Assembly: GCF_004366815.1 (NCBI RefSeq)
Contig: NZ_SORI01000004.1
Location: forward strand, 62,001 to 126,000
DNA length: 64,000 nt
Source: Aminivibrio pyruvatiphilus
GTDB lineage: Bacteria; Synergistota; Synergistia; Synergistales; Aminobacteriaceae
Direction: 5' to 3'
A program made the translations under genes and the position numbers. The first letter of the stretch is position 1, and each line of letters starts with the position of its first letter. Below the pieces are notes generated by a model, which saw only the letters and a list, made by a program, of their open reading frames with translations, did no database searches and had not been told where the DNA came from. Shown piece by piece: positions 40,712 through 50,633 of this stretch.

Positions 40712-43411
40712 ATGACAAAAAATGAAAAAAGCAGTTTTCTGGTTGATATGCCCCATTCTCTGCCGGGTGAGGAGATTCTGGAAAAACTGAAGTCCTCCCG
40801 GGAAGGCCTTTCAAAAAAGGAAGCCTCGGAAAGGCTGGCAGACCTGGGCCCGAACCGCCTTCCGGAGCCGGAAAAAGACGGTCTCCTGAAGCGTTTTTTC
40901 TGACATTTTCACGATACGCTCATCTATGTCCTGCTGGCTTCCGCCGTTATCACCGCCCTCCTCCGCCACTGGACCGATACCGGCGTCATCCTGGGCGTGG
41001 TGGTCATCAACGCAGTAATAGGCTTTCTGCAGGAAGGGAAAGCGGAAAAAGCCCTTGAGGGAATCCGGAAAATGCTCTCCGTCTCCGCCCATGTCCGCCG
41101 GGAAGGCGACTGGGTGGAGGAAAACGCGGAGAACCTGGTGCCCGGAGATATTGTCCGCCTTCGTTCAGGGGACAGGGTTCCCGCCGATATCCGCCTTCTT
41201 GAGGCTGTGAGCCTCAGCATAGAGGAATCGGCTCTTACCGGAGAATCACTCCCTGCTGAAAAAAATCAGGACCCGGTGGAGCCGGATGCAGGCCTCGGAG
41301 ACAGGCACGGAATGGCCTTTTCCGGAACCATGGTAACCGCCGGCCGCGGAACGGGAGTGGTCACAGCCACAGGCTCAGAAACCGAGATAGGAAGGATCAG
41401 CACCATGATTTCCGAAGTGGAAACCCTCGCCACTCCGCTCACCCGGCAGATGGACCGCTTCGGAAAGATCCTTTCTGCGGTGATCGTAGTTATGGCCGTC
41501 GCTATGTGGTTTGCCGGAAGGATGCTCCACGATTACACCACGGGGGAACTTTTTCTTTCCTCCATAGGATTTGCCGTGGCTGCCATCCCCGAGGGGCTGC
41601 CTGCCGTGCTCACCATAACCCTTGCCCTCGGGGTCCAGCGCATGGCCTCGAGAAACGCGATCACCAGGAAGCTGAATGCTGTCGAAACCCTCGGTTCAGT
41701 GACGGTCATCTGCTCCGACAAGACGGGAACCCTGACAAAAAACGAAATGACGGTAAAGCATGCCGTGGTCCGGCGGGCAGTCTACGACGTTTCGGGATCG
41801 GGATATCAGCCCGAAGGCCACATCACCCTGGATGGGAATCCCGCCGCCCTTGACGGGGAGGAAGGCCTCCGGGATCTCGTGGAGATCATGGCGGTCTGCA
41901 ACGACTCCCATATTTCGCAAGAGGACGGCTTCTGGAAAGTGACGGGAGAACCCACGGAAGGCGCCCTCCGTACATTTGCCGCGAAGGCGGGCTTCGACCC
42001 GGCAGCCTATGAACGGAAGGCCGTCATTCCCTTTGAATCGGAAAACAAGTTCATGGCAACCCTGAACAGCACTCCTGACGGGAAAACGGTGATCCTGGTG
42101 AAGGGGGCTCCTGACCGTCTCCTGGACAGGTGCGGCACCCAGGCGGCGGACGGAGGGAAAAAGGAGCCCCTCGACAGGCGTTTCTGGGAAGCAAAAATTG
42201 AAGAACTCAGCGGCAGGGGCCTGCGGGTCCTTGCCGCAGCACGAAAAGAAGCCGATGACGGCAAAAACGGGCTCAAGCACGGGGACATAGAAGCGGACTT
42301 GACGTTTATAGGCCTCGCCGGGATCATCGATCCTCCGCGGCCCGAGGCTGTCGAGGCGGTCGCCCTATGCCGGACGGCCGGCATAGGGGTCAAGATGATT
42401 ACAGGTGACCATGCAGGCACCGCTTCGGCCATAGGACGGGAAATGGGCATAGGGAACGGCGGCAGGACCGCAACAGGCGACGAGCTTGAGAAAGCCTCGG
42501 ATGAAGAGCTCAGGGAGCTTGTCAGAGAGGTTGACATCTTCGCCCGTACCAGCCCGGAACACAAGCTCCGTCTCGTCAGGGCCCTCCAGGCGAACGGAGA
42601 AGTGGTAGCCATGACGGGAGACGGCGTCAACGACGCCCCTGCCCTGAAACGGGCCGACGTGGGCATCGCCATGGGCATCAAGGGCACCGAAGCCACCAAG
42701 GAGGCGGCTGACATCGTGCTGGCCGATGATAACTTCAGCACCATAGAAAGAGCCGTGGAAGAAGGCCGGACCATTTACGACAACCTCCGGAAGGCGATCA
42801 TCTTCATTCTTCCCACGAACGGCGCCGAAGCTTTTGTCATCCTTGCAGCGGTGGCCTTCGGTCTTGTGCTTCCCATCACGCCGGTGCAGATACTTTGGGT
42901 GAATATGGTCACGGCGGTCACCCTGGCCCTTGCCCTGGCCTTCGAACCCGCCGAACCCGGTGTCATGAAGCGCCCGCCGAGGGACCCCGCCGCCTCCATT
43001 CTCGGCGGCAATTTTCTCTGGCGGATTGCCTTCGTTTCTCTCCTGGTGGGAGGAGCCGCCATAGGGGTCTTCCTGTTCGAAAAAAGGATCGGCATGCCCC
43101 TGGATCTCGCACGGACTCTCGCAGTGAACACCCTGGTCTTCGGCCAGATCTTCTACCTCTTCAACTGCCGCTACCTTGATGAATCCAGCATTTCGGCAGG
43201 GCGGCTTTTCGCGAACCGCGCAGTGTGGATGACTACGGGGATTCTGCTGGTGCTGCAGCTCGTTTTTGTCTATGCCCCGTTCATGAATACCTGGTTCGGT
43301 TCTGCGCCGCTTCTGGCGCGGCACTGGCTGATCCCCCTCTCCATCGGCTGTGCCGTGTTCCTTGCGGTGGAAGCGGAGAAGGCTCTCACCAGGCGATGGA
43401 GCGGACGGTAG
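40712..43411 (+). pseudogene. P-type cation ATPase (PMA/SERCA-like) with an in-frame TGA at codon 64
   Basis: The frame from the ATG at 40712 (AAAGGAG ribosome site) to 43411 has 900 codons, the usual length for a P2-type Ca2+/cation ATPase, and is interrupted by one TGA at 40901-40903. The reading frame is the same on both sides: GLLKRFF before, HFHDTLIYVLLASAV after, which is normal family sequence across the stop. Downstream motifs are intact: ALTGESLPAEK, AAIPEGLPAVLTITLALG (transmembrane 4), CSDKTGTLTKNEMT with the phosphorylated Asp, KGAPDRLLDRC and MTGDGVNDAPALKRADVG. So this is either a recent nonsense mutation, a sequencing error, or a recoded codon; residues 1-63 are a plain ATPase N-terminus. 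Confidence 0.85.
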
Positions 43412-43444
43412 GAGCCACAAGCCCGACCGAACCGGAACCATGGG

Positions 43445-43480
43445 AAAAGGGCTCCTCCTGCAGCACAGGGGGAGCCTTTT
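43445..43480 (+). terminator. Terminator after the P-type ATPase
   Basis: GGCTCC (43450-43455) pairs with GGAGCC (43471-43476), extended by a shorter inner TCCTG/CAGGG stem and by AAAAG outside, and is followed by TTTTCC. It lies about 35 bases past the ATPase stop. Confidence 0.7.
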
Positions 43481-43577
43481 CCTGTTGGTGTCCTTTTACT
43501 GACAGGTTCCCCTCAATGAAAAGCCGAATCTCTGGTATCCTTAAGAAATCTTGTCCTTAATGAAGGAGCTGATATCC

Positions 43578-44615
43578 TTGCGCTACCTTCCATTCGGCAG
43601 CACAGGCGCCATCGTTTCAGAACTCGGTTTCGGCGGCATCCCCATCATCAGGCTCACAACGGAAGATGCGGTGCGGGTCCTCAAAAGGGCCTATGACAGG
43701 GGAATCACCTTTTTTGACACAGCGAATTCCTATGAGGGAAGCGAAGAGAAATTCGGATCGGCGCTGTCCGGCGTGCGGGAGAAAATCTTCATCGCCACGA
43801 AGAGCAAAAAACGGGACGGAAAAGGCGTGACAGAGCACATTGAGCTCAGCCTGAAGCGGATGAAAACCGATTATATAGATCTCTTCCAGTTCCACCAGGT
43901 TGTCCAGGAAAAGGACTGGCAGGCCATCATCGCTCCCGGCGGGGCCCTCGACGCCGCCCTGGAGGCCCGGCAGCAGGGGAAGGTCCGGTTTATCGGCATC
44001 ACGTCCCACGGAATCCCCACGGCTCTGAAGGCCATCTCCACGGGCGAATTCGTCTCCATCCAGTTTCCCTTCAATTTCATCGAAACGGGAGCTGCGGAGT
44101 CCCTTCTCCCCCTCGCCCAGAAAACGGGACTCGCCTTCATCGCCATGAAACCTTTCGCGGGAGGGGCCATCACTGACGCGTCCCTCGCCTTCAAGTTCCT
44201 GAGATCCCACCCGTACGTACTGCCCATTCCCGGCTGCGACTCGGTGGAATCCGTGGACCAGGTGTCGTCATTCTACGAATCTCCCAACACCGTGAGCGAA
44301 GAAGACCGCAGGGCCATGGAATCCATAGCGGACACCCTGGGAAAGGAGTTCTGCCGCAGGTGCGAGTACTGCCAGCCATGCCCCCACGGCGTTTCCATCA
44401 CCCTCGGCATGACCTATCAGCTGCTTGCATCCCGCATGTCGCCCCGGGTGGCCTGCGGATACGTGACAAAGGCTCTGGAGACGATTCCCCGGTGCGTGGA
44501 ATGCGGCGCCTGCCTGCCGAAATGCCCCTACAATCTTCCCATTCCGGACATGCTCAAAAAACACTACGCCCTGTTCAGGGAACACCGGAAGCTCTATCAC
44601 AACGAACAGAATTAA
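43578..44615 (+). CDS. Aldo/keto reductase with C-terminal 4Fe-4S domain
   Basis: A 345-residue protein. The N-terminal TIM barrel begins RYLPFGSTGAIVSELGFGG and has the catalytic Asp-Tyr in FFDTANSYEGSEEKFG, the Lys in FIATKSKK, and a His in LFQFHQV. The last 90 residues add two ferredoxin-like cysteine clusters, CRRCEYCQPCPHGV and CVECGACLPKCPYNLP, suggesting one or two Fe-S centres and electron transfer with ferredoxin. This layout is common in anaerobes and the substrate is unknown. The TTG at 43578 has AAGGAG nine bases upstream; an ATG at 43560 is an alternative. Confidence 0.9.
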   Translation: MRYLPFGSTGAIVSELGFGGIPIIRLTTEDAVRVLKRAYDRGITFFDTANSYEGSEEKFGSALSGVREKIFIATKSKKRDGKGVTEHIELSLKRMKTDYIDLFQFHQVVQEKDWQAIIAPGGALDAALEARQQGKVRFIGITSHGIPTALKAISTGEFVSIQFPFNFIETGAAESLLPLAQKTGLAFIAMKPFAGGAITDASLAFKFLRSHPYVLPIPGCDSVESVDQVSSFYESPNTVSEEDRRAMESIADTLGKEFCRRCEYCQPCPHGVSITLGMTYQLLASRMSPRVACGYVTKALETIPRCVECGACLPKCPYNLPIPDMLKKHYALFREHRKLYHNEQN

Positions 44616-44616
44616 C

Positions 44617-44646
44617 GTATGCCCCCGCCTGCCGGCAGGGGCATAC
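44617..44646. terminator. Convergent hairpin between the reductase and rocB
   Basis: GTATGCCCC (44617-44625) and GGGGCATAC (44638-44646) form a 9-bp stem around a further CCTGCC/GGCAGG palindrome. It lies between two convergent stops (44615 and 44674) and could act on both transcripts, though neither side has a T run. Confidence 0.55.
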
Positions 44647-44673
44647 TGATATCGGGCCCGGGGCGAATAAACT

Positions 44674-46335
44674 TCAGACCCCGGTACGGCTTTTTTCGAT
44701 GATCCTTTTCACGAGAAACTCCAGAAGATGGGGAAACACTTCCATGGCATACCGGAGATGAATTCTCTCGGTGTTCTTGTGGGCATCCCTGCCGAGGGGG
44801 CCGAGGTTCAGCACCGGGATGTCGAGCTCGGCAAGAGCCTCTGTGGGAAGGCTGTACAGCTTCCCCCAGCCCGGCATGTTGCGTGCGAAAACATCCATTT
44901 CCGGGGCAGGTCCCTGAAAGCCGCAGTAGCTCAGGTCGGAAACGCCCTCAAAGAAGGGGCGAAGCTGCAGCGTTTCACCAAAACGGATCTCCGCCTCCCG
45001 AACCGTCTCTCCTGCCGCCCATGCGGCAGCGCGCTCGCCCTCTGAATCTCCGAGGCTGCTTCTGTGGGGGTACCACGGCGGAAGGAAGCCTACGATCACC
45101 AGGGGGCCCGCGAGGCCGCACAGTTCAACCATGGCCTCTACCAGTTCGATCGCCCGGCCCCGCTCGTCGGCGTCTTCGGGGGCGGACGCAAGGGTTTCCT
45201 CGACAAACGGAGTGAAATTATTCCCAAGCAAATCCTCCGCCCTCCGCGACAGGTCCTCGAAATCCATCACCTGAGGGGTCCAGGACTTCGGGGGATTTCC
45301 GGATCCGTCCAGAGAAGAGAACGCTTCGGCGTTCTTCCTGTACCGGCTGATGGACCGGTCAAGGGCCTCGGCGGCTATGGCCCGCATCTCCGAAAGAATC
45401 TGGCCGGGCAGCCGGGTTGCCGTCAGGTAGCTGTAAAACGCGAAACCGCGGGTCATGATGGTCGCGGAATACTCCCGGCGGAGATCCGTCTGCCTCATGC
45501 ATCCGAAGGGAGGATAGGACCTTCCGAACCGCGAGTCCGCATATTCCGGGCTGCCGTCGAGCATGAGGTTGATGTGGGAGAGGACCGGGGCGGCACTGAA
45601 TCCCTCGTAGTATTCCCCCACGTGGGTCTCTTTTCCCGCGCAGAAGAAAAAAGGATTGATCTTTCCGATGCTCCCCAGGTACATCGAAGGCTTCGCCTCC
45701 TCCCCGGCGGCGAATGTGGGCTCAAGCATGATGCAGGCCAGGAACCGCACCTTTTCTTCTTTCTGGAAACGGGCCAGGAAAGACGCTGCGGACAGCATGC
45801 CGCTCGAATTGTTCTCCTCGTCGGGAACGGCGAGAAGGGCAATGTTCGCCCCGGGAGAGCCGCCATCCCCGGCAGCCCGCATCACCAGGTCCATTCCGCC
45901 GGCGAGCCCGCTCTTCATATCGGCGACGCCCCGCCCGAAGAGCCACTCCCCGGTCTCGAGATCTTTCCGTACCTCCGGGGAAATATCCGCAGCCCGGATC
46001 CTCTCCGTATATTCCTCCGGATCAAACGCAAATGGAGCGAGGGAACCGCATGCCTGAACCCCCACCACGTCCATGTGCCCGGCCAGCAGCACCGTATCGG
46101 CAGTGGGTTCCTGCGCCCTCACCACGGCGAAGACGAAATGTCTGCCGAGAGGATCGTTCTCCAGCGGCAGAAGGCGGACATCTTCAGGGTGCCTTCGGAA
46201 ATAGGGCTGCGCCGAAAGAGTTTCGAAGATAAACCGCGCAATTCTGTTTTCCCCTTCCCGTGAAGGGGAAACGCTTCTGAATTTCACAAGATCGGTAAGA
46301 AGCCTGTACAGTACGCTGTCTTCATATCTGTTCAT
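44674..46335 (-). CDS. rocB: RocB-like M20 family peptidase/hydrolase
   Basis: A 553-residue member of the M20 zinc hydrolase superfamily matching the arginine-utilisation protein RocB in length and layout. Metal motifs are VLLAGHMDVVG (His and Asp) and GRGVADMKSGLAGGMDL, followed by AVPDEENNSSGM with the catalytic and metal Glu. The biochemical role of RocB is not established. The frame continues upstream but the product from the ATG at 46335 (MNRYEDSVLYRLL) matches the family and clears the upstream gene by 23 bases. It is the last gene of the TRAP-opine dehydrogenase operon. Confidence 0.85.
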   Translation of the reverse strand: MNRYEDSVLYRLLTDLVKFRSVSPSREGENRIARFIFETLSAQPYFRRHPEDVRLLPLENDPLGRHFVFAVVRAQEPTADTVLLAGHMDVVGVQACGSLAPFAFDPEEYTERIRAADISPEVRKDLETGEWLFGRGVADMKSGLAGGMDLVMRAAGDGGSPGANIALLAVPDEENNSSGMLSAASFLARFQKEEKVRFLACIMLEPTFAAGEEAKPSMYLGSIGKINPFFFCAGKETHVGEYYEGFSAAPVLSHINLMLDGSPEYADSRFGRSYPPFGCMRQTDLRREYSATIMTRGFAFYSYLTATRLPGQILSEMRAIAAEALDRSISRYRKNAEAFSSLDGSGNPPKSWTPQVMDFEDLSRRAEDLLGNNFTPFVEETLASAPEDADERGRAIELVEAMVELCGLAGPLVIVGFLPPWYPHRSSLGDSEGERAAAWAAGETVREAEIRFGETLQLRPFFEGVSDLSYCGFQGPAPEMDVFARNMPGWGKLYSLPTEALAELDIPVLNLGPLGRDAHKNTERIHLRYAMEVFPHLLEFLVKRIIEKSRTGV

Positions 46336-46358
46336 TTTCTTCGCCTTTCCCGGGAACG

Positions 46359-47570
46359 TCACTCCGAATAGACACCTTCCCTCAGATAGGCATTCAGCAT
46401 CTGCCTGTCCATATGGGCAATTCCGAGATCTTCCAGGGTAACACCCGTTTTCCGGAAATCCGTTCCCGTCATTACGGAGGCCAGGGTTATCATCGATTCG
46501 ATTACCGGCACATCCACGCCGAATTTTTTGGCCAGTTCGCTGAAAATATGGCACCCCACGGGAATATCCTCCGTGATGTACCTGTTGTGGATCGTAAAGG
46601 GTCCCGTACCCAGAGCAAGGGTGTACTGCTCATTGAAAGGGACCTCGAACTTCTCTCCCATGTGCTCGGCCCCGAGAATATTCGACCGGGAGAAAAAGGC
46701 CTTCTCGGGGAAATCCTGGATTCCCACACCCATGGCGTCCGCAATGGCGCATTCCTCCCGGTACAGGGCAAGCTGCACCCGCGAAATGGACGGACAGTAG
46801 GCATGGGAGTAGATGGAGAAATCGTACTTGTTCTCACCGTAGACCACACCCCAGTTTTCCATGGCGCCCACGCCCAGGATGGTTCCCGGACAGTGCAGAA
46901 TGGGGTTCACGTTGCTGAACCCTATGTCCGCTATCGTATCGCCCCGGACGGGATGAACCACCGAATCCAGGGAAGGCACACACTCCTTTGACGCGAAAAA
47001 GGCGTCCTGGTCGGTCATGGGCAGCGCGGCTCCCCGGAGGCTTATGGCCCAGTAGTTGACGCTCACCTCCGGCATCTGTTCCCCTCCGGCCATTTTTACC
47101 CGGATGCCGTAGGGCTGGCTGCTCCACTCCCCCACGATGACCTTTTTATCACATCCCGCTTCCCGCATCATTTTGCGGAAAAGAAGAGAACCGAAGTTCG
47201 CCGTAGTGAAGTGGATAACCATTCCGTCCTCCAGGCAGGGGATGAGCTTTTCGAGAAAAGCCCTGTACCCCACTGCCGGGAAGCTGATGATCACAATCCC
47301 TGCTCCCTCCACGGCTTTCTTCATGTCGCTGGTGACCACGTCGATCTTCGCAAGCCCCTCTCGCTTGAATCCGTACAGGCTTTCCTGTTTTCCGCTGACG
47401 CGGATCTCCCTGTTCTTCGCTATGCATCCGAGGCCGTCGAAAAAGCCGGGAAGCTCATAGAGGCGAACCTCCCTGCCGGCAAGGGCCGTGCACGCGGCAT
47501 GGCCCCTGGCCGTGGCTCCTCCTCCGAGGACCGCGACGGGTTTGTTCCCCAGGTACTCCATTCCAGTCAT
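46359..47570 (-). CDS. NAD/NADP octopine/nopaline (opine) dehydrogenase
   Basis: A 403-residue two-domain enzyme. The N-terminal Rossmann domain has KPVAVLGGGATARGHAACTALAG with the GGG dinucleotide loop, VVIISFPAVGYRAFLEKL and VIVGEWSSQPYGIRV. The C-terminal octopine-DH domain has PILHCPGTILGVGAMENWG with the catalytic-region His, FSIYSHAYCPSISRV and FEVPFNEQY. It oxidises opines, N-carboxyalkyl amino acids, to an amino acid and a 2-oxo acid, or the reverse. AGGAGG seven bases before the ATG at 47570 fixes the start. It lies between TRAP membrane gene and rocB, which suggests a catabolic role on an imported opine. Confidence 0.87.
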   Translation of the reverse strand: MTGMEYLGNKPVAVLGGGATARGHAACTALAGREVRLYELPGFFDGLGCIAKNREIRVSGKQESLYGFKREGLAKIDVVTSDMKKAVEGAGIVIISFPAVGYRAFLEKLIPCLEDGMVIHFTTANFGSLLFRKMMREAGCDKKVIVGEWSSQPYGIRVKMAGGEQMPEVSVNYWAISLRGAALPMTDQDAFFASKECVPSLDSVVHPVRGDTIADIGFSNVNPILHCPGTILGVGAMENWGVVYGENKYDFSIYSHAYCPSISRVQLALYREECAIADAMGVGIQDFPEKAFFSRSNILGAEHMGEKFEVPFNEQYTLALGTGPFTIHNRYITEDIPVGCHIFSELAKKFGVDVPVIESMITLASVMTGTDFRKTGVTLEDLGIAHMDRQMLNAYLREGVYSE

Positions 47571-47581
47571 GACAAAACCTC

Positions 47582-48886
47582 CTATAGTCTGCCGCCGAGC
47601 ACAAGCCGGGGAAGCCAGAGTGCGAGCTCCGGAATGTACGTGACGGCCAGAAGCGTGGGAAGCCAGGCAAACACTATAAATATCATTGCCGGCTTCATCA
47701 TCTGTGAGACGGGCGTCTTCGCCATCCGCCCGCCGAAATAGAGGGTGGGCGCAGTGGGCGGAGTCACGTTTCCCAGTCCCAGGTTGGTCCCTATGATCGC
47801 CGCGAAGTGGATCGGGTGTATCCCGAGGGACACCACCACGGGAAGCAGTATGGGCGTGCACAGCAGCATGGCGCTCACGTCGTCCATGATCATTCCGATG
47901 ATGATCATGAAAATATTGATCATGAGCATGATCACGTACTTGTTGCTGGAAATCGCCGTGAGGAAGGCTATGATCATGGCAGGCAGCCGCTCCTGAACGT
48001 AAATCCGGCTCAGCATCATGATGCAGTACATCATGAGCATAACGACGCCCGTGGTCGTCGCAGTCTCGATGATCACCTCGATAAAGTTGTTCCGGTTCAG
48101 CCCCCTGTAGATCAGGAATCCCACGGGTATGGAGTACAGAACGGCAACAGCGGCCGCCTCGGTGGGGGTCATGATGCCGCCGTAAATGCCGCCGAGCACG
48201 ATCACAGGCATGAAAAGGGCGGGGACCGCCTTTCTCCCCCGGCTTCCGAGAAGCTCGATCTTTTCCTGGAAGGTGATCTTCGGAGCCACGTTTACGTTGG
48301 GGTCGTTCCTGAGCATAATGAGGTTAAGAATGCTGAGAAGGATCATGAGCACGATCCCCGGCCCCACGGTGGCAAGAAAGCACGCAAGCACCGACTGCTG
48401 CCCCACCCACGCGAACAGGATCATCTGGGAGCTGGGGGGGATCAGAAGGCCGAGGGGGGCCGCGCAGGACACCAGGGCGGCGCTGTGCCCCATGGGGTAG
48501 CCGTTTTCGCGGAGGCGGGGAAACATGATGGAGCCGATGCACGAAAGGGTGGCGGCGCAGCTTCCGGAGATGGACCCGAACACCGCACAGGAGACCACAG
48601 CCACCACTCCCAGGCCTCCCTTTATCCTCCCGACGAACACATCGACGAAATTCACAAGGGACGTGCCGATACCCCCCCTGTCCATCATTCCGCCGACCAT
48701 GATAAACAGCGGGATGGCGAGAAGCACTATGGAACTCATCTGGCTGAACCCGTAGGGAAGAAGGAACGACGGGTCGTAGCCGTGGGTTATCACCATGAAC
48801 GTGGTGGAAAGCATAAAACAGAAAGGAACCGGCAGCCCGAGAAGAAGGGTAATGATAATAAGCAAAAGTGCAATGGTAATTGCCAT
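47582..48886 (-). CDS. dctM: TRAP transporter large membrane subunit (DctM)
   Basis: A 434-residue membrane protein with about 12 segments, the ion-coupled permease of a TRAP uptake system. It has IPLFIMVGGMMDRGGIG, the conserved GSISGSCAATLSCIGSIMFP, LGLLIPPSSQMILFAWV and LGNVTPPTAPTLYFGGRMAK, all DctM signatures. The frame is open 46 codons upstream but TGGAGG and the hydrophobic start MAITIALLLII support the ATG at 48886. The opine dehydrogenase gene begins 11 bases after its stop. It works with DctQ and DctP encoded just upstream. Confidence 0.95.
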   Translation of the reverse strand: MAITIALLLIIITLLLGLPVPFCFMLSTTFMVITHGYDPSFLLPYGFSQMSSIVLLAIPLFIMVGGMMDRGGIGTSLVNFVDVFVGRIKGGLGVVAVVSCAVFGSISGSCAATLSCIGSIMFPRLRENGYPMGHSAALVSCAAPLGLLIPPSSQMILFAWVGQQSVLACFLATVGPGIVLMILLSILNLIMLRNDPNVNVAPKITFQEKIELLGSRGRKAVPALFMPVIVLGGIYGGIMTPTEAAAVAVLYSIPVGFLIYRGLNRNNFIEVIIETATTTGVVMLMMYCIMMLSRIYVQERLPAMIIAFLTAISSNKYVIMLMINIFMIIIGMIMDDVSAMLLCTPILLPVVVSLGIHPIHFAAIIGTNLGLGNVTPPTAPTLYFGGRMAKTPVSQMMKPAMIFIVFAWLPTLLAVTYIPELALWLPRLVLGGRL

Positions 48887-48956
48887 AGGCGTTTCCTCCA
48901 GATTTCGGCCGCGGCCCGCCCTTTTCCCTCCGGGGCCTGGCCGGGGCAGACTCAGT

Positions 48957-49478
48957 TCAGGATGTTCTCTGCTGCGCTCCGGACAAGAACCTGAAAAGGC
49001 CCTCGAAAAAATGGACCACGGCATACAGGGACATGAGCGCGTAGCCGGCGAGCACCGACGACTGGGAAATGAATACCGGTATCCTCAGCCCTGTCGTCCG
49101 GGGCATCCACTCGATGCTGTACAGCACCATGTCCACGGCCCACACGGTGAACAGAATGCAGAGGGCCGCCATGGTCAGGTCCATGACAACCGCAAGCAGG
49201 GCTCTTCCCCTGGGAGGAAGAAGCTGGGGAATAATGTCCGCCTTCACGTGGCTCTGGTCATAGACGCCATAGGAGCTTCCCATGAAATAGAGCCAGAAGG
49301 CCGCGATGACCACGATTTCTTCCATACCGAAAAGGTCCGACTTGAATACGTACCGAAGCAGCACGGTCACGCACATGATAAGAACGACGAAAAGACTGCT
49401 CAGCACCAGAAGGGCGCGCTGCAGCCAGAGGACGAACTTCCAGGCGGGGGAATTTTTGACTGCGTCCAAAAACCTCAA
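48957..49478 (-). CDS. dctQ: TRAP transporter small membrane subunit (DctQ)
   Basis: A 173-residue protein with four predicted membrane helices. It has the DctQ features RYVFKSDLFGMEEIVVIAAFW, FMGSSYGVYDQSHVKADII and MPRTTGLRIPVFI. The gene starts with TTG at 49478, with GGAGGG seven bases before it; no nearby ATG fits. It lies between dctP and dctM, the usual order, with a 70-base gap before dctM. Confidence 0.9.
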   Translation of the reverse strand: MRFLDAVKNSPAWKFVLWLQRALLVLSSLFVVLIMCVTVLLRYVFKSDLFGMEEIVVIAAFWLYFMGSSYGVYDQSHVKADIIPQLLPPRGRALLAVVMDLTMAALCILFTVWAVDMVLYSIEWMPRTTGLRIPVFISQSSVLAGYALMSLYAVVHFFEGLFRFLSGAQQRTS

Positions 49479-49499
49479 TGGGGATCCCTCCAGGCGGGC

Positions 49500-49519
49500 C
49501 GGGCAGCACAGGCCGCCCG
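49500..49519 (-). other. Intercistronic hairpin after dctP
   Basis: On the minus strand CGGGCGGC (49512-49519) and GCTGCCCG (49500-49507) pair over eight positions with one G-U wobble that exists only on that strand, with a 4-base loop. No T run follows. Like the one after tctC, it probably stabilises the binding-protein mRNA. Confidence 0.6.
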
Positions 49520-49533
49520 ACCCGAAGAGTGTG

Positions 49534-50550
49534 TTACTGCAGCGATTCCTTTATTTTGTCCAGTGTTTCCTTTCCGTAGGTCTTCTCCAGTTTGGGCCAC
49601 GTGGTGCTCCGTATGGTTTCGGCGAGCTCGGCCATCTCCTTCTCGGGGATGGAAATGATCCTGACGCCGAAATCGGCCAGCTTCTGCTGGAACTCGAGAT
49701 CTTCAGCCTTGCTGTCTGCGAAGCTCTTGTCCGCCTGCTCGTTCACGGCCTTCACGATGACCTTCTGGTCGGCTTCGGAAATCTGGTCCCACACCTTTTT
49801 GCCCACGATGTAGGCTGTCTGGTCGAACAGGCTGTTGTAGGGAACGTAGAATTTGATCACGTCCCGGAAGCTCAGGTAGTTGATCTGGGACGATCCGCCG
49901 ATCCATCCGTCGCAGACCCCGGTCTGGATGGCGCTGTATGTGTCGGCGTAGGGAATGGACGTGGTCCGGAAGCCGAGATCCTCGGCGGTTTCCTTGTACA
50001 CGGCCAGGGGGGCGACGCGGATCATGGCGTCCTTGGGCATGCCTGCCCTGAGGGGATTCGCGGGCTCCTTCGCGAGGCCGACGCCCACAAAACCGTCACC
50101 GTAGATCCGGAGGAGCCTGACGCCCAGCTTCTCCAGGGATTTCTCGATAATGTCATAGACCACCGACCCGGGGGAAAGCTGCTTCTGCATTCCTTCTCCC
50201 GTCCCGGCCAGGAACGGGAGAGACCCGACCTCGAGCATAAGATCAAACTGGCTGGGAAGGAAAATAAGTCCCATCTCGATGGTCCCCCGCCGGATTTCTT
50301 CGAAGACCTGGGTATAGTCTCCAAGCTGGTTGGCCGGGAAAAGATCCAGAATAATCCTCCCCTCGGTTTCTTTTTCCACCACTTCCTTGATGGCGAACAG
50401 GGATTTTGTCCCCCTGTACTCCGGCGCGGAAATGCCGGCCACTTTCAGCGTCAGCGGTTTGGCAGACGAAGGTGTAATGGCGGCAGAAATGATAACCGCT
50501 CCAAGGATAAAAATACCCAGCATCCGATAGGCTATGCTCTTCTTTACCAT
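49534..50550 (-). CDS. dctP: TRAP transporter periplasmic solute-binding protein (DctP)
   Basis: A 338-residue exported DctP-family protein. After a signal peptide (residues 1 to about 30, ending TPSSA) come LKVAGISAPEYRGTKSLFAI, GRIILDLFPANQLGD, the family arginine region RAGMPKDAMIRVAPL, and a solute-contact segment TSIPYADTYSAIQTGVCDGW. In this family an arginine usually anchors a carboxylate, which fits an opine ligand. AAGGAG eight bases before the ATG at 50550 and the signal peptide set the start, leaving 49 upstream codons unused. It is first in the operon after iclR. Confidence 0.93.
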   Translation of the reverse strand: MVKKSIAYRMLGIFILGAVIISAAITPSSAKPLTLKVAGISAPEYRGTKSLFAIKEVVEKETEGRIILDLFPANQLGDYTQVFEEIRRGTIEMGLIFLPSQFDLMLEVGSLPFLAGTGEGMQKQLSPGSVVYDIIEKSLEKLGVRLLRIYGDGFVGVGLAKEPANPLRAGMPKDAMIRVAPLAVYKETAEDLGFRTTSIPYADTYSAIQTGVCDGWIGGSSQINYLSFRDVIKFYVPYNSLFDQTAYIVGKKVWDQISEADQKVIVKAVNEQADKSFADSKAEDLEFQQKLADFGVRIISIPEKEMAELAETIRSTTWPKLEKTYGKETLDKIKESLQ

Positions 50551-50580
50551 ATGAATCACTCCTTTTTTAAAAATGGTGTG

Positions 50581-50591
50581 TTCCGCGGGAA
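50581..50591 (-). promoter_or_regulatory. Candidate IclR-family operator ahead of dctP
   Basis: A perfect TTCC-GCG-GGAA palindrome lies 31 bases upstream of the dctP start. A related TTTCCC-TAT-GGGAAA palindrome precedes the regulator gene itself, which supports both as binding sites of the encoded IclR protein. Confidence 0.45.
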
Positions 50592-50633
50592 AACGCAGTG
50601 CGCGAAATCCCCTGTATTCTGCCCTCCCTTCAT

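Noticed and set aside
40901-40960. Selenocysteine insertion at the ATPase TGA
   Set aside because: No plausible SECIS stem-loop is evident just after the TGA, and the position is not a conserved Cys in this family.
47807-48994. A 395-codon, His- and Asp-rich open frame on the plus strand
   Set aside because: It is the complement of dctM; the His/Asp richness is the mirror of hydrophobic codons, not a metal-binding protein.
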